Assembly (NCBI GenBank): GCA_017590115.1
Contig: JAGGNK010008781.1
Span: forward strand, 3,701,676-3,765,675
Direction of reading: 5' to 3'
Source: Montifringilla adamsi
Taxonomy: Eukaryota; Chordata; Aves; Passeriformes; Passeridae
Length of the DNA stretch: 64,000 nucleotides
This document shows positions 9,545 through 23,000 of this stretch, in pieces (position 1 is the stretch's first letter; each line of letters starts with the position of its first letter). A program made the translations under genes and the position numbers. Below the pieces are notes generated by a model that searched no databases, was not told the origin of the DNA, and was given only the letters and a program-made list of their open reading frames with translations.

Positions 9545-12447
9545 TAAATAAGAGAAGAAGAATAAAAGTATTTAAAAACAGAGGGACACCAAAACTCTGG
9601 TTCTTCCCATTCCTGGGGAGAAGAGCTGTGGGAAGATCAGGGAATGGGAGCTGGGCCCTGATGTTTGGGATGGATAATAGGATGCTGTGGGTCAAGAATC
9701 ATTAAGTATGACAAATAATTAATGACTGAGGTGGCGGAGCCTGTGCTGTGCCTCAGGCACAAGGAATATCCCAGAGGAACAACCTCAGCAGTGGCTGAGG
9801 TGCTTCCCTTTGGTACAAAATGCTGATGTTGTGCTCCAAGCACACACAAAAACCCAGAGAAGTGGGATTCCAACCGAGAAGCTGCAGCTCCCTCTCTCCC
9901 CCTGCTCCTGTGCCTCAGGCAGCTCCAGCAGCAGATCCCATTCCCTGCAGCCCCAAAGAAGGACACGAACACCTCCAGGGATGTTAAGAATCTCCTTTAT
10001 GCAGGTGTACACTCGATGGCCAAGAGCACTTACAGGTTAATGCCGTGTATGGAACCGAGATGGACACACACCAAGCTAGAACTAATACCCAGCTCCAGAG
10101 TTTTTCCATTGTTTAGTATAATTTTACATTCTGAATGAATATATATTAAAAAAAATAATAATAATCATCACAAACCAATCTTTGCTTCGACAAACAAGCC
10201 TAGTACAGACAATGTCAAGTTCATTTAAAGCACGAGGAATTAAGGATGATTAGAAAAGCTTTAATTAAAAGGCCATTTGAGCCACAGCTGAGGTGCTGCA
10301 GCACTTCCTTCCCAGGAGCATGGAATTAAAAAAAAAAAAAAAAAAAGCCAAAAATCTCCCACAATTCCTCTTGTGGGGCTCATCCTGTTCTCCAGAACAA
10401 ACCGAAGTCGATGGAAGTTGGTTATTGGTGCGACATTTGTCCTGTAGAAGAAGCTTCATTTACACCCCCAGGTGCAAACGGCAGCGACGAGAAGTTCGTT
10501 ATTTGTAATCATAAATAATTAACTGTAATAAATACGGATCAAGTAACGTTCCAGCACACGCCCGGGGCCGGGTGCAGGTGTGCTCCACTCGGATGTGCTT
10601 CCCAAAGGAGCACACACACAGCAGCAGCAGTTTCTTACTCACAGCTGGAACTGGAGCCTTGGGAACCGCTGGCACACGGAGCCCTCTGGGATGGCCCCTC
10701 GGCATTTCGGGATTGGAGCCCAGGAGAAGCCCAGAGAGAGCCCAGCCCGGGGCCACAGCTCTGCCATGGAATCCAGCCGGCGTTCCCCACCTTTCCTGCC
10801 TGGGAACAAACCGGCTCCAAGCCGCCCCTTCGGCTTCCTTTTCCCTTGGTCTTTGTAAACTCCAGGTGTTCCCGCTTGCTCCGAGTGGTTTCTGAGCTAC
10901 ATAAACGCTTCTACCAAGAAATGGACGAGATTCAAGAGTAAATATTCTTCCTACACGGATCTGTTCCCTGGACAGGGCAATATGCATTGGGAGGGTAACA
11001 GCTTCCTAACCACGGGGTTGGGAGACTCCGGATGCCGACGACTACCTACGAGTGCTGCACACACATTCCCATTCCCACTCGCTCACGGAAGAACAAGGAC
11101 ACCCATCCCGAACTCACACGCCTCTCCCGCATCCCACACTCTCAGCGTTCCCACTATTCACAATAATGTACAATAAATACATCTGGGATTCCCGGGAGCT
11201 GTTCTGGAGCCAGGGGACACCGAGCTGAAGGTTCAGTCACCTCAGCCAGAGCCTCCCGGGCGGCTCTGCGCCGGCACTCGGCTCACGGACAGCACCGACG
11301 GATTCTGGGACGGTCTCTTCCTCAGAATTCAGGATCCGAGGGATCAGCAGAGCTGGAGTGTCCCAGAAATCCTGCTGAGGGATGAGACACCTGTGGAGGG
11401 GCTGCTCTGAACCATCCAGAACATTCCACGGAACACCAGTGGAACGTGGAGTTGTTCCTGCTCCGCAGCTGCCTCCCAGCTTTCCACACAGAACAGGAGC
11501 TTTATCTTCCAACGGGTGACTTCACCCTCCTGCCGGGTGTCAGAAGTTTTTAAGATAATTTGCTCTTGGATCAAAGATTTTTGAGTACAAAAACGAGTTC
11601 CAGGTGTTTGAGCACCCCCTGGTTGTTCTGAGAGCTCATTGGGAAATGGGATAAAGTCCCGGATTTTTGGGATGGACTGTGATATCTTACACCCTTTGGA
11701 GAGAAGCTGTTTTGTTCTGCTCACATTTTAATTACAATAAATTATTTTGTTGCTAAGCAAAGCAGACATTCAAGAACATCTAGGGCAGGAACCAATGGAA
11801 TCACAACCCTTTCACTGTTCTATTGGAAATTTTCCCAAAAGTGTTTCCCAGTTCCCTGTGGCAGCTCCCATGTGCTTGGTCAGAGTTTAGAAAAATTTCA
11901 AGGAAAGTGGTGGAAAGGTGGAAAAGCAGTTTGGCAGCAAAGTTCTGCTTCAAACCTCAAGCAAGTGCCACAAATCCTGCCTGTGCTCTGCACCTGCCCA
12001 TGCAGTGATTCCCTCCCCACACCCAAACCTGGCACTTTTGTACTCAAAAACCTCTCTGGGAGAGCGATCCATGAGCCTTCCCCTCTGAGGGCTCCCGGCC
12101 TCGGAATGCCCTCCCTGCCAGTGGTGTTTGCACAGGGCAGACCATTGTGGATTACAAAATTAGAAATGTACAGGTGGAAAGGTTTTTTCCCCCAAATTAA
12201 ATTATACACAAACCGGTCTTTACTAAACTATCCTACAAATATTCCACAAACAAGGCAGCAAAAGAACCAGTCCACCACAAAGTCTACGAATACAAAATGG
12301 AAGTCTTCCGGGAATTACTGTAATGGGAACGAAGGTTCAGGAAATAAATTAACCCCCAGCTCATCCCACGGGAGGTGCTGGATGGGAACTGAAGAGGTTC
12401 CACTGGGCAGAGTCACGGAGTCACCTCCAGGCATCCCCTGCTCCTGC
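9539..12447 (-). other. HECTD4: HECTD4 3' UTR (extent inferred)
   Basis: Nearly 2.9 kb downstream of the HECTD4 stop. The only canonical minus-strand AATAAA I found in this stretch is at 9544-9539; a variant ATTAAA lies at about 10264-10259. The part around 9990-10260 is AT-rich and repeat-free, and looks like conserved UTR. A run of about 19 A bases lies near 10328-10346. No convincing coding exon is present on either strand. Confidence 0.55.
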
Positions 12448-15400
12448 TCAGCCGCTGAGCGGATCCTCCCGGTAGTGGATGGCGTAACGGAGCTTTTCCA
12501 GCATGATGTCCAGCGAGGAATACTGCGGCAGCTTGATCATGAACATGCACGTCTCCACTCGGATGTACCGGGAATCCGGGGAACCTGCGCGACAGCCACG
12601 GCAGGGGTTAACACCCAACCCAACATTTCCTTCCTCAGGGGATCCAAAATCCAATCCCTCCCTGTCTTTCGAATCGTAAATGTTTTGTGCTTCTCTCCCA
12701 TCAGGCCTCATGCCAGTATTTTTACAATAGTTTAATGATTTTAAAAGCATTTCAGACAAATAGAAAAGCAATCTCTGCATCTCTAAAGGGCAAAGTTCTG
12801 TGGAATCCCAGAACAGTTTGGGCTGGAAGGGATCTTAAAGCTCCAGTTCCACTCTCCCACCATGGGCAGGGAACTTCCCACTGGATGCAGTTCACGTTTT
12901 ATGTGAAATTTTAGCTTTACATCATTTAAACCCCAATTCTCTCCTGATTTACCCTCATAACCACCTGCCCCTCTTTGTCCCTGTTCATTAAACACCAGTT
13001 AAAGGGGGGCTGAAGGCTGGGATAGAACAGAAGCAGCTCCTTTCCCTTGGGAAGCGGCCGTTCCGTACCTGCGGCGCCGTCGGGGGGGGCGATTTTCATG
13101 GGGTAGGGGGGGACGTGGGCGGTGTCGGGGCCGCCGTCCTTGCAGGGGCAGGTGAAGGGGATCCTCTCCTGGTTACAGGCAAACTTGATGAACTTGCAGA
13201 GCTCCTCCTGAGTGAACATCTCCAGGGCGCTCCAGAAGAACTCGATGTGCTGGTCGGTCTCCATCAGTCCCACCTGGTACATGGTGTGTGCCTGAGGGGA
13301 CAGGGACACGTGTCCACTGCTGCTCACCCCTCTCCCTTCAGGAACCTTCCCCACTACACTTTTAAATAAAGGAAGTTCAAACTCTTACTCCTTTCTGCAC
13401 AAGCCCCACCCTTTTATTTCCTGAATCCAGTGAAATCTTAATAAACTTCCCTGGGGGCAAAGGGATGTCCAAGCAGTTCCCCAAGGATGTCCTGGCTGAG
13501 GAACCAAAACCAGAAGATTCTCCCCTCCCACCTTCCCATGGGAGGATCCCCCTCTGTGTCCCACAGGAGTGTGGCCAAAGCACCTTGAGGAATTCCAGAT
13601 TGATGTAAGGAAGGCCACAGGTCCTCAGCTCCATCTCCAGGGGGGTGAGTGTGGTCAGGAGCTGCAGGGGGATGATGGAGCCCAGCCCTGCCCTCACTGC
13701 TGTCATGCACTCCGGGGTCTGCAGCTCCCGCATCCGCAGGCTCCGGATGGCGGCTGCGTACACATCCTTGTTCTCCCACCTGCAGGGGCAGAGACCTGGC
13801 ATGAGGGAGGAACACCTGGGAGAGCCCTTGAGCCCCACCTGTGTTACATATGGAAGGGTCTTATGGAGAGATTCTGACCTGGAACAATCCAGAGTTAGCA
13901 ATACACACTCTGCATTCCGATGCTTCCCAGTTAATTCTGCTGTCCTCCCACCTGCCCATCCCTCTGGGAGCCCCCACAGCTGGGACCAGCCCTGCTCCTC
14001 TGTCTCTTACAGAGCCAAACAGCACCACTGACCCCAAGTTCTGCCAACTTCTCACAAAGCAAAGCTTTCCTAGATCATTCCAACTTGTTACAAAAGCACC
14101 TCTGGAGAGGCTGTGCTTGGAGAACAATTCCAGAGACGTTCTGTGCCACATCCTGCCTGGAAGGCTGCTCCTTACCCCACAGGGATGTGCCTGCCCCTGG
14201 GACACAGCTCCACCTCCTCCCCAGTGAGGCTCAGGTAGGTGAATTTGCAGCAGGGTTTGTTGGGGCAGTCGGGGCTCTCCATGGCCAGGTGCTGGGAGGC
14301 GATTTCGGCACACAGAGCTTCCAGCTCCGTCTCGTCACTGATCTGTCACAGAACAAGGACAAGGACCTGGTCACCAGCACAGCAGTGCCTCGTCACAGGT
14401 GTCCCCACAACGGGGACTCACTCCAGCAGCAAAATCCTGCTTTGGGGGTTCTGGCCTGGTTTAGCAATTCCAGTAAATATTTCAGAAGCCGGAATTCCAC
14501 TGTGCCAGGCAGCAGGGGAGCGTGGGAAACTTCTCCAAGGCAACAGGATGTAAAATCCTGCATCCAAGAGGAATCAACCCATCTCTCAACCCTGCTTCCA
14601 CAAGAACCACCTGGCAGCCACCAGTGAGGGCAGGCACATTTGTGTTGTGGGGGAATCCTGAGGAAAAGGAGGGAAGAGTAAAAAGGGACCTACATTTTCA
14701 AATTTTTTGACGTAGTTGTAGGTGAGGATGTCAGCTTCCTGCAGATCCACGTCAGGATCCAGGGGCTCTCCCACCAGGGTCTTCCAGAAGGAGGGCAGGA
14801 GGTCCAGGGGCAGAGGAACATCGGCTCGGATGGCGATGCCCAGGAGCTGCCCAAAGAAATGGAACAGCTGCTCCTCGGCGTAGGTGATGGGGCTGGGGGT
14901 CAGGATGTACTTCCCCTGTGGAGAGAACAGGGCACACAGGGCAGCACTGAGCAGCTGCCCACAGCCTGAGGGGCTGGCTGTTGGCAGGCCTGAGCAAGTG
15001 TATCCTTCCTGTTCCAGCCAGGAAATGTTCAGCTGGATACCAAAGGATTTGCTCCAGCACAGTGGGAGTCCCTGTATTTTACACACTGGTATCACCTTAT
15101 CTTATCACTTCCTGATCCAATCAACCCCTTTTTGGTTGGTTCCCATTTTGCCAAGCTGTTGACAACACTCACAGGATTTTCTGGACTTGTTACATCAGTT
15201 TGATATCCAAGTCTTTCAGCTGTGGGATGTTTCTGAACCTGGATTTGCAGAGCCAGGTTTGCTACACAGTTGGTCTTAAGCTGAGGGAACTGAGCTGTTT
15301 CCTACCCTAAGAATATTCCAAGGAATTACTGAGAATTCTTTGGACCATCAACTTTATCTTGTTTCTAGAGAACATCTACTGCACCAAATAAGACACTAAA

Positions 15401-17036
15401 TACCATGGATGGAGCATCTTAATTCTCCTGGCAAGGTGACAGACCTTTCTGGTGACATTCCTGGAGTAAGGCCACAGAATAAAAATTCATGGAAGTTCAC
15501 CGGTTTGGGGCAGACAGAACTTCATTCACTCTGAGTGCTGCCCAGGAGTTTTAACTCTGCTCCATTTTGCTGCCTTGGCTCCTTCTCCAAGTACTTGCTG
15601 CACACAAGAGGTGCAACATGGAATTCACCAACTCCCAGGATGTGGGACCTGCTTGGTTTCATGGATCTGAGGCCTCTCTCTGCACCTCTGACCAAATGTG
15701 TCCCACTCCTGTTCTAACCCAGCATTCAAAAAGAGAAAAAACCCTCATTTTTGGCATGGGGATCTCACACCTTGTTCTTATTGACAGCAGAGCTGGGGCA
15801 CAGCAGGAGCAGGGAGAGGGAGGAGCTCTGGAGCTCTTTACACACTTGCCAAAGGAAGTGACGGAAAGATCCACCTGGAAAAGAGAGAGGGAAAAAAATG
15901 AAAATATTCCTTTGTTCCTGCTGAATTCCTAAATGCTGTTTTGCTTTCCAGCACTCCAAGAACAACAGGAATATTTGTTCTACCAGCTGGCCTGCATATG
16001 GGATTTGGTGCTGGATTAGGAGATGGATGAGGCTGTCCTACAACAATGGAGGTGATGCTCCAGGCTTCAGCACAGCTGCTGAGCCACAGCCACAACATTT
16101 ATCTCCTCATTAACACTGTCAGTACCACCACAGCCTTTCAGAAGGCAATAATTCCCCGTGGGAGAAGGCCCCATGGAGCCTTGGCTCAGCTGATGGCTGT
16201 ACACTCGCTTTACACCTCAGACAGGTGACAGGAGCTGGTCATGTCAGAAGTGTGGCTCCATATTCCCCTATGGATCTCCACCAAGGACCAGCACAGCCCA
16301 TGTAGATTTGGAGAGCAGGAATCCCTTTGCTCTTTAGGATCTGTCCCAATATCCTATGGAACAGCTCTGCAAAGCTGAAATCCCTCATCCAATGGTTTAA
16401 ACCCAATCTCCTCCCGGTGCAAACATTCCAGGGGGATCCCATTCTTTTCCATCCACAAGGGAATGCTGCTCCTTCAAGTCCACATGAGACAGGTCATGGT
16501 GAAGAGCTGGGTTGTCCCTGGGGGATGTCACTTGAGCTGTCCCTGTCCCCACTCACTGGTGCCATGACCCCCTCATTCCCACTCCCTGCTGCCACGGAGC
16601 CCTGTCCCAACTCACTGGTACCCTGTCCCCCCTCCCTGGTGCCCCATCCCCTGTCCCCACTCACTGGTGCCACGGACCTGCTGTCCCTACTCCCTGGTGC
16701 CATGGAGCCCTGCGCCCGCTGCTTGTCCCCTGTCCCACTCCGTGGTGCCATGGAACCCTGTCCCTACTTCTTGGTGTCATGGAGCCCCTGTTCCCACTCC
16801 CTGTACCCCTGTTCCCATTCCCTGGTGCCATGGAGCCCTGTCCCCTGTCCCCCTGCCTGTCCCTGTCCCGTGTCACTCACTGGTGCCGTGCACCTCCTCC
16901 CCAGTGAAGCGGATGTTGAAGGCGTAGGTGGGGTCGCCCCCGCTGGCCAGTTTGACGCAGAGCTGGGACGAGGGGACGCAGCCCAGCTGCCTTGCAGCCT
17001 GGCAGAAGTAGGAATTCTCAGAGGAACGGATCTCCC
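12448..17036 (-). CDS. HECTD4: HECTD4 exons 68-74: HECT catalytic domain
   Basis: Exons 16881-17036, 15771-15874, 14694-14915, 14176-14342, 13584-13779, 13069-13291 and 12448-12584, about the last 400 residues. N-lobe signatures include FHFFGQLLGIAIRADVPLPL and LPSFWKTLVGEPLDP. The C-lobe has FWSALEMFTQEELCKFIKFACNQERIP read in short pieces and the active-site loop ETCMFMIKLPQYSS. The catalytic Cys codon is at 12549-12547, 33 residues from the C terminus, which is the normal spacing for HECT enzymes. The protein ends YREDPLSG then TGA (plus-strand TCA at 12448-12450). The domain is complete and should be active. Confidence 0.93.
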
Positions 17037-20000
17037 CTGTCCAACACAAAGGGGAAAATGAACCTCCAGCCTCACAAAGTGGCAGCTGAGCTGGGGGAAA
17101 GCAGCTCTGAGCTGTTGGAGTTGGAGAGGATCGGTGCTGGCTGTACCTCCAACGATCTCCAGGGGATCCAGGGTGATTTCTGGGGCCGCGTGGTCAGCAG
17201 TTCTTTGGACAGTGGCATTGAGCACTCTGTTCATGACAGTGACTTTTGTGTCATAAAAGATTAAACCTGAAGAAACAAACACATTTCAGCAGAGTTAATC
17301 TACCCCTGAAATTCTCCAGTGGAAAGTGGTAGAATAAAAATTTCCCCTTCAAAACTGTAGGTAAGACATGGCTAATCTAAAATTTTTTAAAAAATTATTT
17401 CACAGCATCATGGAATGGTTTGCATGATTCCACTCATCCAGTTCCACCAGGGACACCTTCCATAGTCCAGGTTTCTCCAAGTCCCATCTATTTGTTCCTC
17501 ATGATTTTTGGAATAAGTGCACTGGGGTGAAATACTGATGAACACAATTCCAATGTTCTATAAATAGATCCCAGCAACTCCACCACAATCTCTGTAAATA
17601 GGAACACGTTGCCAAATAGTTTTCAGCAATCTGAGATGTTTTGACAGTAAAGCTACAGGCAAGAAATGATGATAAAAAAATAGGGCTGTGACACTGCCCC
17701 AAAAATATATTTAATACCTCATATCTCTGTGAAGAGAAATCTCTGAACATTCCTCACTCCCCCACACTGGTTCAGGAGTGGTTTTTTCCAGCTGGGCCAA
17801 TACAAAAACCTCCTTTCACAGACTGACACCCCCAGTGAGCGCTGTAACTTCTTCAGAAAACTAATCTGGGCAATGTAACGCCCCAAATCTTGGGGTTTTT
17901 GGTGTCTAATGAAGGCTGTAAAAACACTCTGATACACTTTGAGCATTTTCTTGATCTTGCTAATGCTACAACAGCAAAGTCCTGAGACTTTCACCTGACC
18001 TGCTTGATAATTAACAAAGTTTTGATTTCTGGATACTCCCAAGAGGATAAAGACACAGAGACACAGAAGATGGAACAACTCCCTCTGCGGTTGTGGTGTC
18101 ACGAGGATAATCCCCCTGTTCTTTAAAAGCAAACCAAGAGAGAAGTGCCCTGTGGTCAGTGCTCTGTGGTCAGTGGTCCTCAGCAGTGCCCCTGTGGTCA
18201 GTGGCCCTCAGCAGTGCCCCTGTGGTCAGTGCCCCGCTGACCTTTGGCCTCCTGCAGCAAGGCAGCGATGCTGTTCCCGTACATCTCGGTCTGGCGCAGC
18301 TCCACCAGCGGCAGGAAGAAAGTCTCCAGGGTGGTGTTGAGGGACTGCAGCAGGGCAAAGCGCAGCCTCAGGCTCTCCACGGGGACATCTGCACGGGGAA
18401 ACTCCCAGTCAGGGACAGAACAAATCCCTGTTCCACCTCCTGCAAATCCCAGCAGGTTTGGTCCAGGAGCCACACAAAGCAGCCCCTCTGATCCCTGTGC
18501 TGAGGATGCAGGAACAGCATCCCTGATGTTCCTTCCTGGATCTCCAGTCTCTGGGTGTGAGTCCAGAATCTCCCATTATCAATGAATTTTCCTCCTAAAG
18601 TGCTTAGGACAGGATTTAGTTGACTAAAATCTGTGCAAATCCAGCCTTCCTTCCCATGCAAGCTGAACTCACTAGGTATTTCCTGCTCCAGCCTGAGCTG
18701 GAAACTCTGCTTGGAGAGCAGGAAGCAGCTGCAGTGCATCCCTGACTTTGCCCAAGCACACCCAAGGAGAGAGAAGAGCCAGACTCAGCACTCCCCTCAT
18801 CCCACCCAGCCTCCAACCCCCAAAGGAACACCAGGAGCACTCCAACTCTTCTGAAAAAAGCCTCTATGCCAGCCATCCCTACATACTCAGGAGACAGGAA
18901 ATCCTGGGATCTGCAGCATCAGCTGGGTCCAGGTACACCTCGTGGGGGTGCAGGCGGGCGGGGGTGATGGCCAGGTGGCGGCACAGGCGGTTGATGTACT
19001 GCACCAGCGCCACGTCCATCTCCAGGCTCCACTTGCGCGACGCCTTCTGCGCGTGTCGGGCGTCGATGCAGGCACACCTGGCAGGGACAGGGCAGAGCTG
19101 CTCACTCACAGGGTGCTGGACAGCCACACCTGGAGTACAACTACACCTGGAGTACAACTACACCTGGAGGAGAAGCTGGTGCCCTGCTCTTCATCCCCCT
19201 TTCCTTAAGCAGAGCTGTTCCATGACAAGAATCCCAGTGTGAGGCCAAGAGCTGATTCATCAGCCACTTCTCCTCACTGGTATTAAATAATTAGGCACAA
19301 AGGCACTGCCTATTAAGCTCTCTTAGTGCACTATCTCCTCTGGAGATGATAAGGGACAATTAGCCTATGGCCTGACACAGGCAGATAAGGAGAATTCATT
19401 TAAGGGACTTTCTTCCTCTACAATATTAAGAAGAAATTTAACAGTTCCCTCTTCTAAAGCGTTTCTGACCCAGTAACAACCCTGCCAGTTAGACAATGAC
19501 CCAGTGCACTGCTGGGGAAGGAAAGCAGAGACAGACATGGAGCTACGGTTCCCTTCAGGTAATTTATTATACAGTTTGGAAGCTCTAAAGGACACTGTGG
19601 CATCTGATTTTATCAGCCATGCTGTGCTGACAAAGAAATCAGGACCTGCATTTGGACAGCACACGACTTTTAAAATTTATTTTGAGGAAATAACTGATTT
19701 CCCTACAGGCCTTGCAGCCATGGATGGAAGTGTTAAAGCTTCTTGGATTAGGAACACTTGGGTTCAAGTGAGCACAGTAAGTAACACCCCCTCAAAGAGG
19801 TTTGCAAGCTGTACCTCTCAAAGTGCAGGTCGTAGCCACAGGACAGGATGGCTCTCCACACGCTCCGGATGTCCTGCTTGGAGCGGTCCACCACGAACCG
19901 GTGAAACCCATCCAGGGTCAGGTACTTCTCCTCAGGAACTGCCACCAAACGTGGACCAGCAAAGAGTTCATGAAGTGCTCACCCCACCAGGAGCAGGAGG

Positions 20001-23000
20001 TGGCTGCTGCCAGCCTCCTCCTGCTGTCCCATCCCACCATGGACCCTTTCCAGGGAGTTCCATCTATCACACGTTGGTCAGGTCCACCTCAGTCAATGGC
20101 ACCTTCTCACTCCCCTTAAGGGCTCAAATCCCCCAGTGGGATTGGCTGGATGCTGAAATTCCCCTTTTCTGAGCTAACCTGGCACTTTCTGCCAGGAAGA
20201 GGGGAGTCCAAACTCATCTCTGTTCACTCTTCCAGCAGATGAAAATTCTGAGCACAACCCCTGTCCCCCCTGGCTGTGCTGTCTCCTCCAGAAGTTCTGA
20301 GGTTTCTCAATCATCTTTTTTATCCAATTTCCCACTAGTAACTGAAGACTTTCCCAATGTAAATTGAGAAGCACAATTTAAACCCACCTGGTTCAAATTC
20401 ATAATATCCCAAACCCTCACTACACCAAAGCCTTGGAACTACCCCTTAGGAAGTTTTCTGTCTGGTTTATTGACATGCCCTACGCACTGCTGCAAGAACT
20501 GTTTGCTCTCACACTGATGGGCACAGATTCACAGAGACACAAATAAAAGCAGCATTTTAAATCACTATTTAAAAAAAAATATTTAGTTAGACTTGTTAGA
20601 AATAAAGACAAACCAGACCTATCATGAAGTCATATAAAGATGTCAATAAAAATATTTTTCTATGATAAAACTGTAAAAAATTCTCTGCAGCTCCCACCTT
20701 CCTGTTTCTTAGTGGGGGACTTCTCAGGGTCCTTCTCCTCAGGTTTGCTCTTCTCAGGAGATTTGGGCTTTACAGTGGGTTTCTTCTCACTTAAGGCTGT
20801 TCGGCTGAGGGACAAAGTGGGTGTTAGGATCAAAAGTTTTCTTTCATCTGCTCACAAAATCCCAAAATTGTTTGGAAGGATCCTAAAGCCCATCCAGTCC
20901 CACTCCTGCCATGGATTACTCCAAACCCTGTCCAACCTGATCTGTGTTTTGGGATAAGTGCACTGAGATAGAACACTGATGAACACAATTCCAGTGTTCT
21001 ATAAACAGATCCCAACAACTCCACCCCAATCTCTGGAAAAAGAAACAATTTGCCAAATAATTTCCAGAAACCTGAGATACTCTGACATTAACACCACTCC
21101 CTGTTCCAATACACAGAAGCACAGAGGGATGGGGGATAGAAACCTGGATTTCTACAGTGAAATCCAATATTCCACAAGTGCCACAAGGCTGAGGACACCC
21201 ACCTGACACTGTTGAGCATGGACTTCTCCTTGGTGGGGGGTTTGGTGACCGGGCGCTTGGTGCTCACCACCTTCACCGGGTGCTGCTCCTTGCCTGCCTT
21301 GTTGTACTTGCTCTTGTCAAATTTGGGCTTGGGAACTCCATATTTCCTTAAAATCTTCCAAGACAAAAAGTGAATCATCACCCAGTGCTTTCAAGGGACA
21401 CCAAAAGAGGCTGAGAACAGCTGGCAAAGCACTACCTGGGTGAGCTGGTCCTCCAGCACCTTCTTGGGAGGGCGGACATTGGTGAAGAAGACGTGGAGGA
21501 GGTTCCCAGGGGTTTGAGAATTGATCTGCTCCTTGCTGAGGTAAATGTCAGCCACCTTGATGGGCTTGGCTGGGGTCAGGCTCAGCATTTGTTCCGAATG
21601 GACACAGCTTTTAAAGATCTCTGTGAGAACTTCCCGAGCACCTGGGACCAGTTTTTCACCTAATTAAAAGAAAACAAGCAATTTGGTACAACACGCCATG
21701 AGAACTGGTTAGAATGTGAAATGTGAAAATAGATTTTGCATTCAGATAAAATATTCTGCTTTGACATGGAAAATCACTTTTGCAGGGGAAAAAAAAAATC
21801 ACTTTCTCAGTGGAAAATCTGCTCCTTCTGCACCCCATTAAAGACAGAGAATTGGCCATATCCTGTAATTATTACTTGAGGGAGTAGTGGGGATGAAAAA
21901 AAGCAGTTTATTTATCATACCAGGATAGAAATTATGTTGTGCAGGAACACACCAACATCTATCAACTGAACTAGCAGTCAAAAGTTATTTCAGTGCCTAT
22001 TTTCTCAAAAAAAACCCCTAAAGAATTAAATCAGTAGTTGTTTGTGTTGATGAGGAGTGTTTATTTATTTATGATTTATCTGAGTAGCTGGGTGGACAAC
22101 TGAGCAATGTTCAGCTTGCAAATAGCCCCTGGAGGGATAAAACTTACTTGGGAATTTGCCCCTGGCTTGCTGTCACCCCTGATTTATACTGAACCAAGGA
22201 GAGTCTGAGCCCTGCTCATCCCCCAAAATGCTGAACACAGGAGGGATTTGCCAATATCAAACCACCTACCTTTTATTGACTTATCATTGAAATAATCTTC
22301 TAGTGCTGGGCTCCCCTGGGTGTCAAACAAACTCTGATTTACAGTGGAAACAGTTAAAATCTCTTCAGTTGACATCTCCATGAGCTCATCCTCCCCATCC
22401 AGGCTGGACAAGCCAATGAGATCACTGCTGTTGAAGAGGCTGGCTCGAATTTTCTCTATTTTAGCTCTTGACCTTATCTGTACAAATAATGAAATTAGTT
22501 CACAGCAATTCTGAGAAAACCAGTTCACTTCCATTCATAGCAATTTGGGGTTTAAGCTTCCACCCCCCTCCCCATTCTGATAATCTAAATAATTATTGCT
22601 TCTCTTCTCTGCTGCATCAGTAATTTGATGCCAAAATTCAGGTTCAGCCTAGAAAAGATTCTTTCTTAGAGCACTGAAATCCTTGTGCTGGGAGTTAACC
22701 AGGTACAGCTCTGATGCAGCTATCCCATTTCTCAGGCAGGAAACAGGCCCTGGGAACAGCAGGGAAGGAGCTGAAGGTGTCAGCCAGGTAAGCTGGCATT
22801 ATTTGTAACTCTGCTGTCCCTGCCTCAATTCTCCACTCTGAAAAATCTCAATTAGCACAGGCCTTGAAGCCTCAGCTACACAGACTGGGAAGGGCAACAG
22901 CAACTCCCTTTGATTCCTAGAATAACCACTACCAGAGCAGCTCCAGACTTGGAACAGTTTCCATGTGAACACTCTGGCAGCGTTCTCTCCACACTTAATG

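Noticed and set aside
11872..12735. A 287-codon plus-strand frame
   Set aside because: It lies opposite the HECTD4 3' UTR and last exon, with no recognisable domain or splice context.
16327..17061. A 244-codon plus-strand frame
   Set aside because: It reads through the tandem repeat and then antisense to HECTD4 exon 68.
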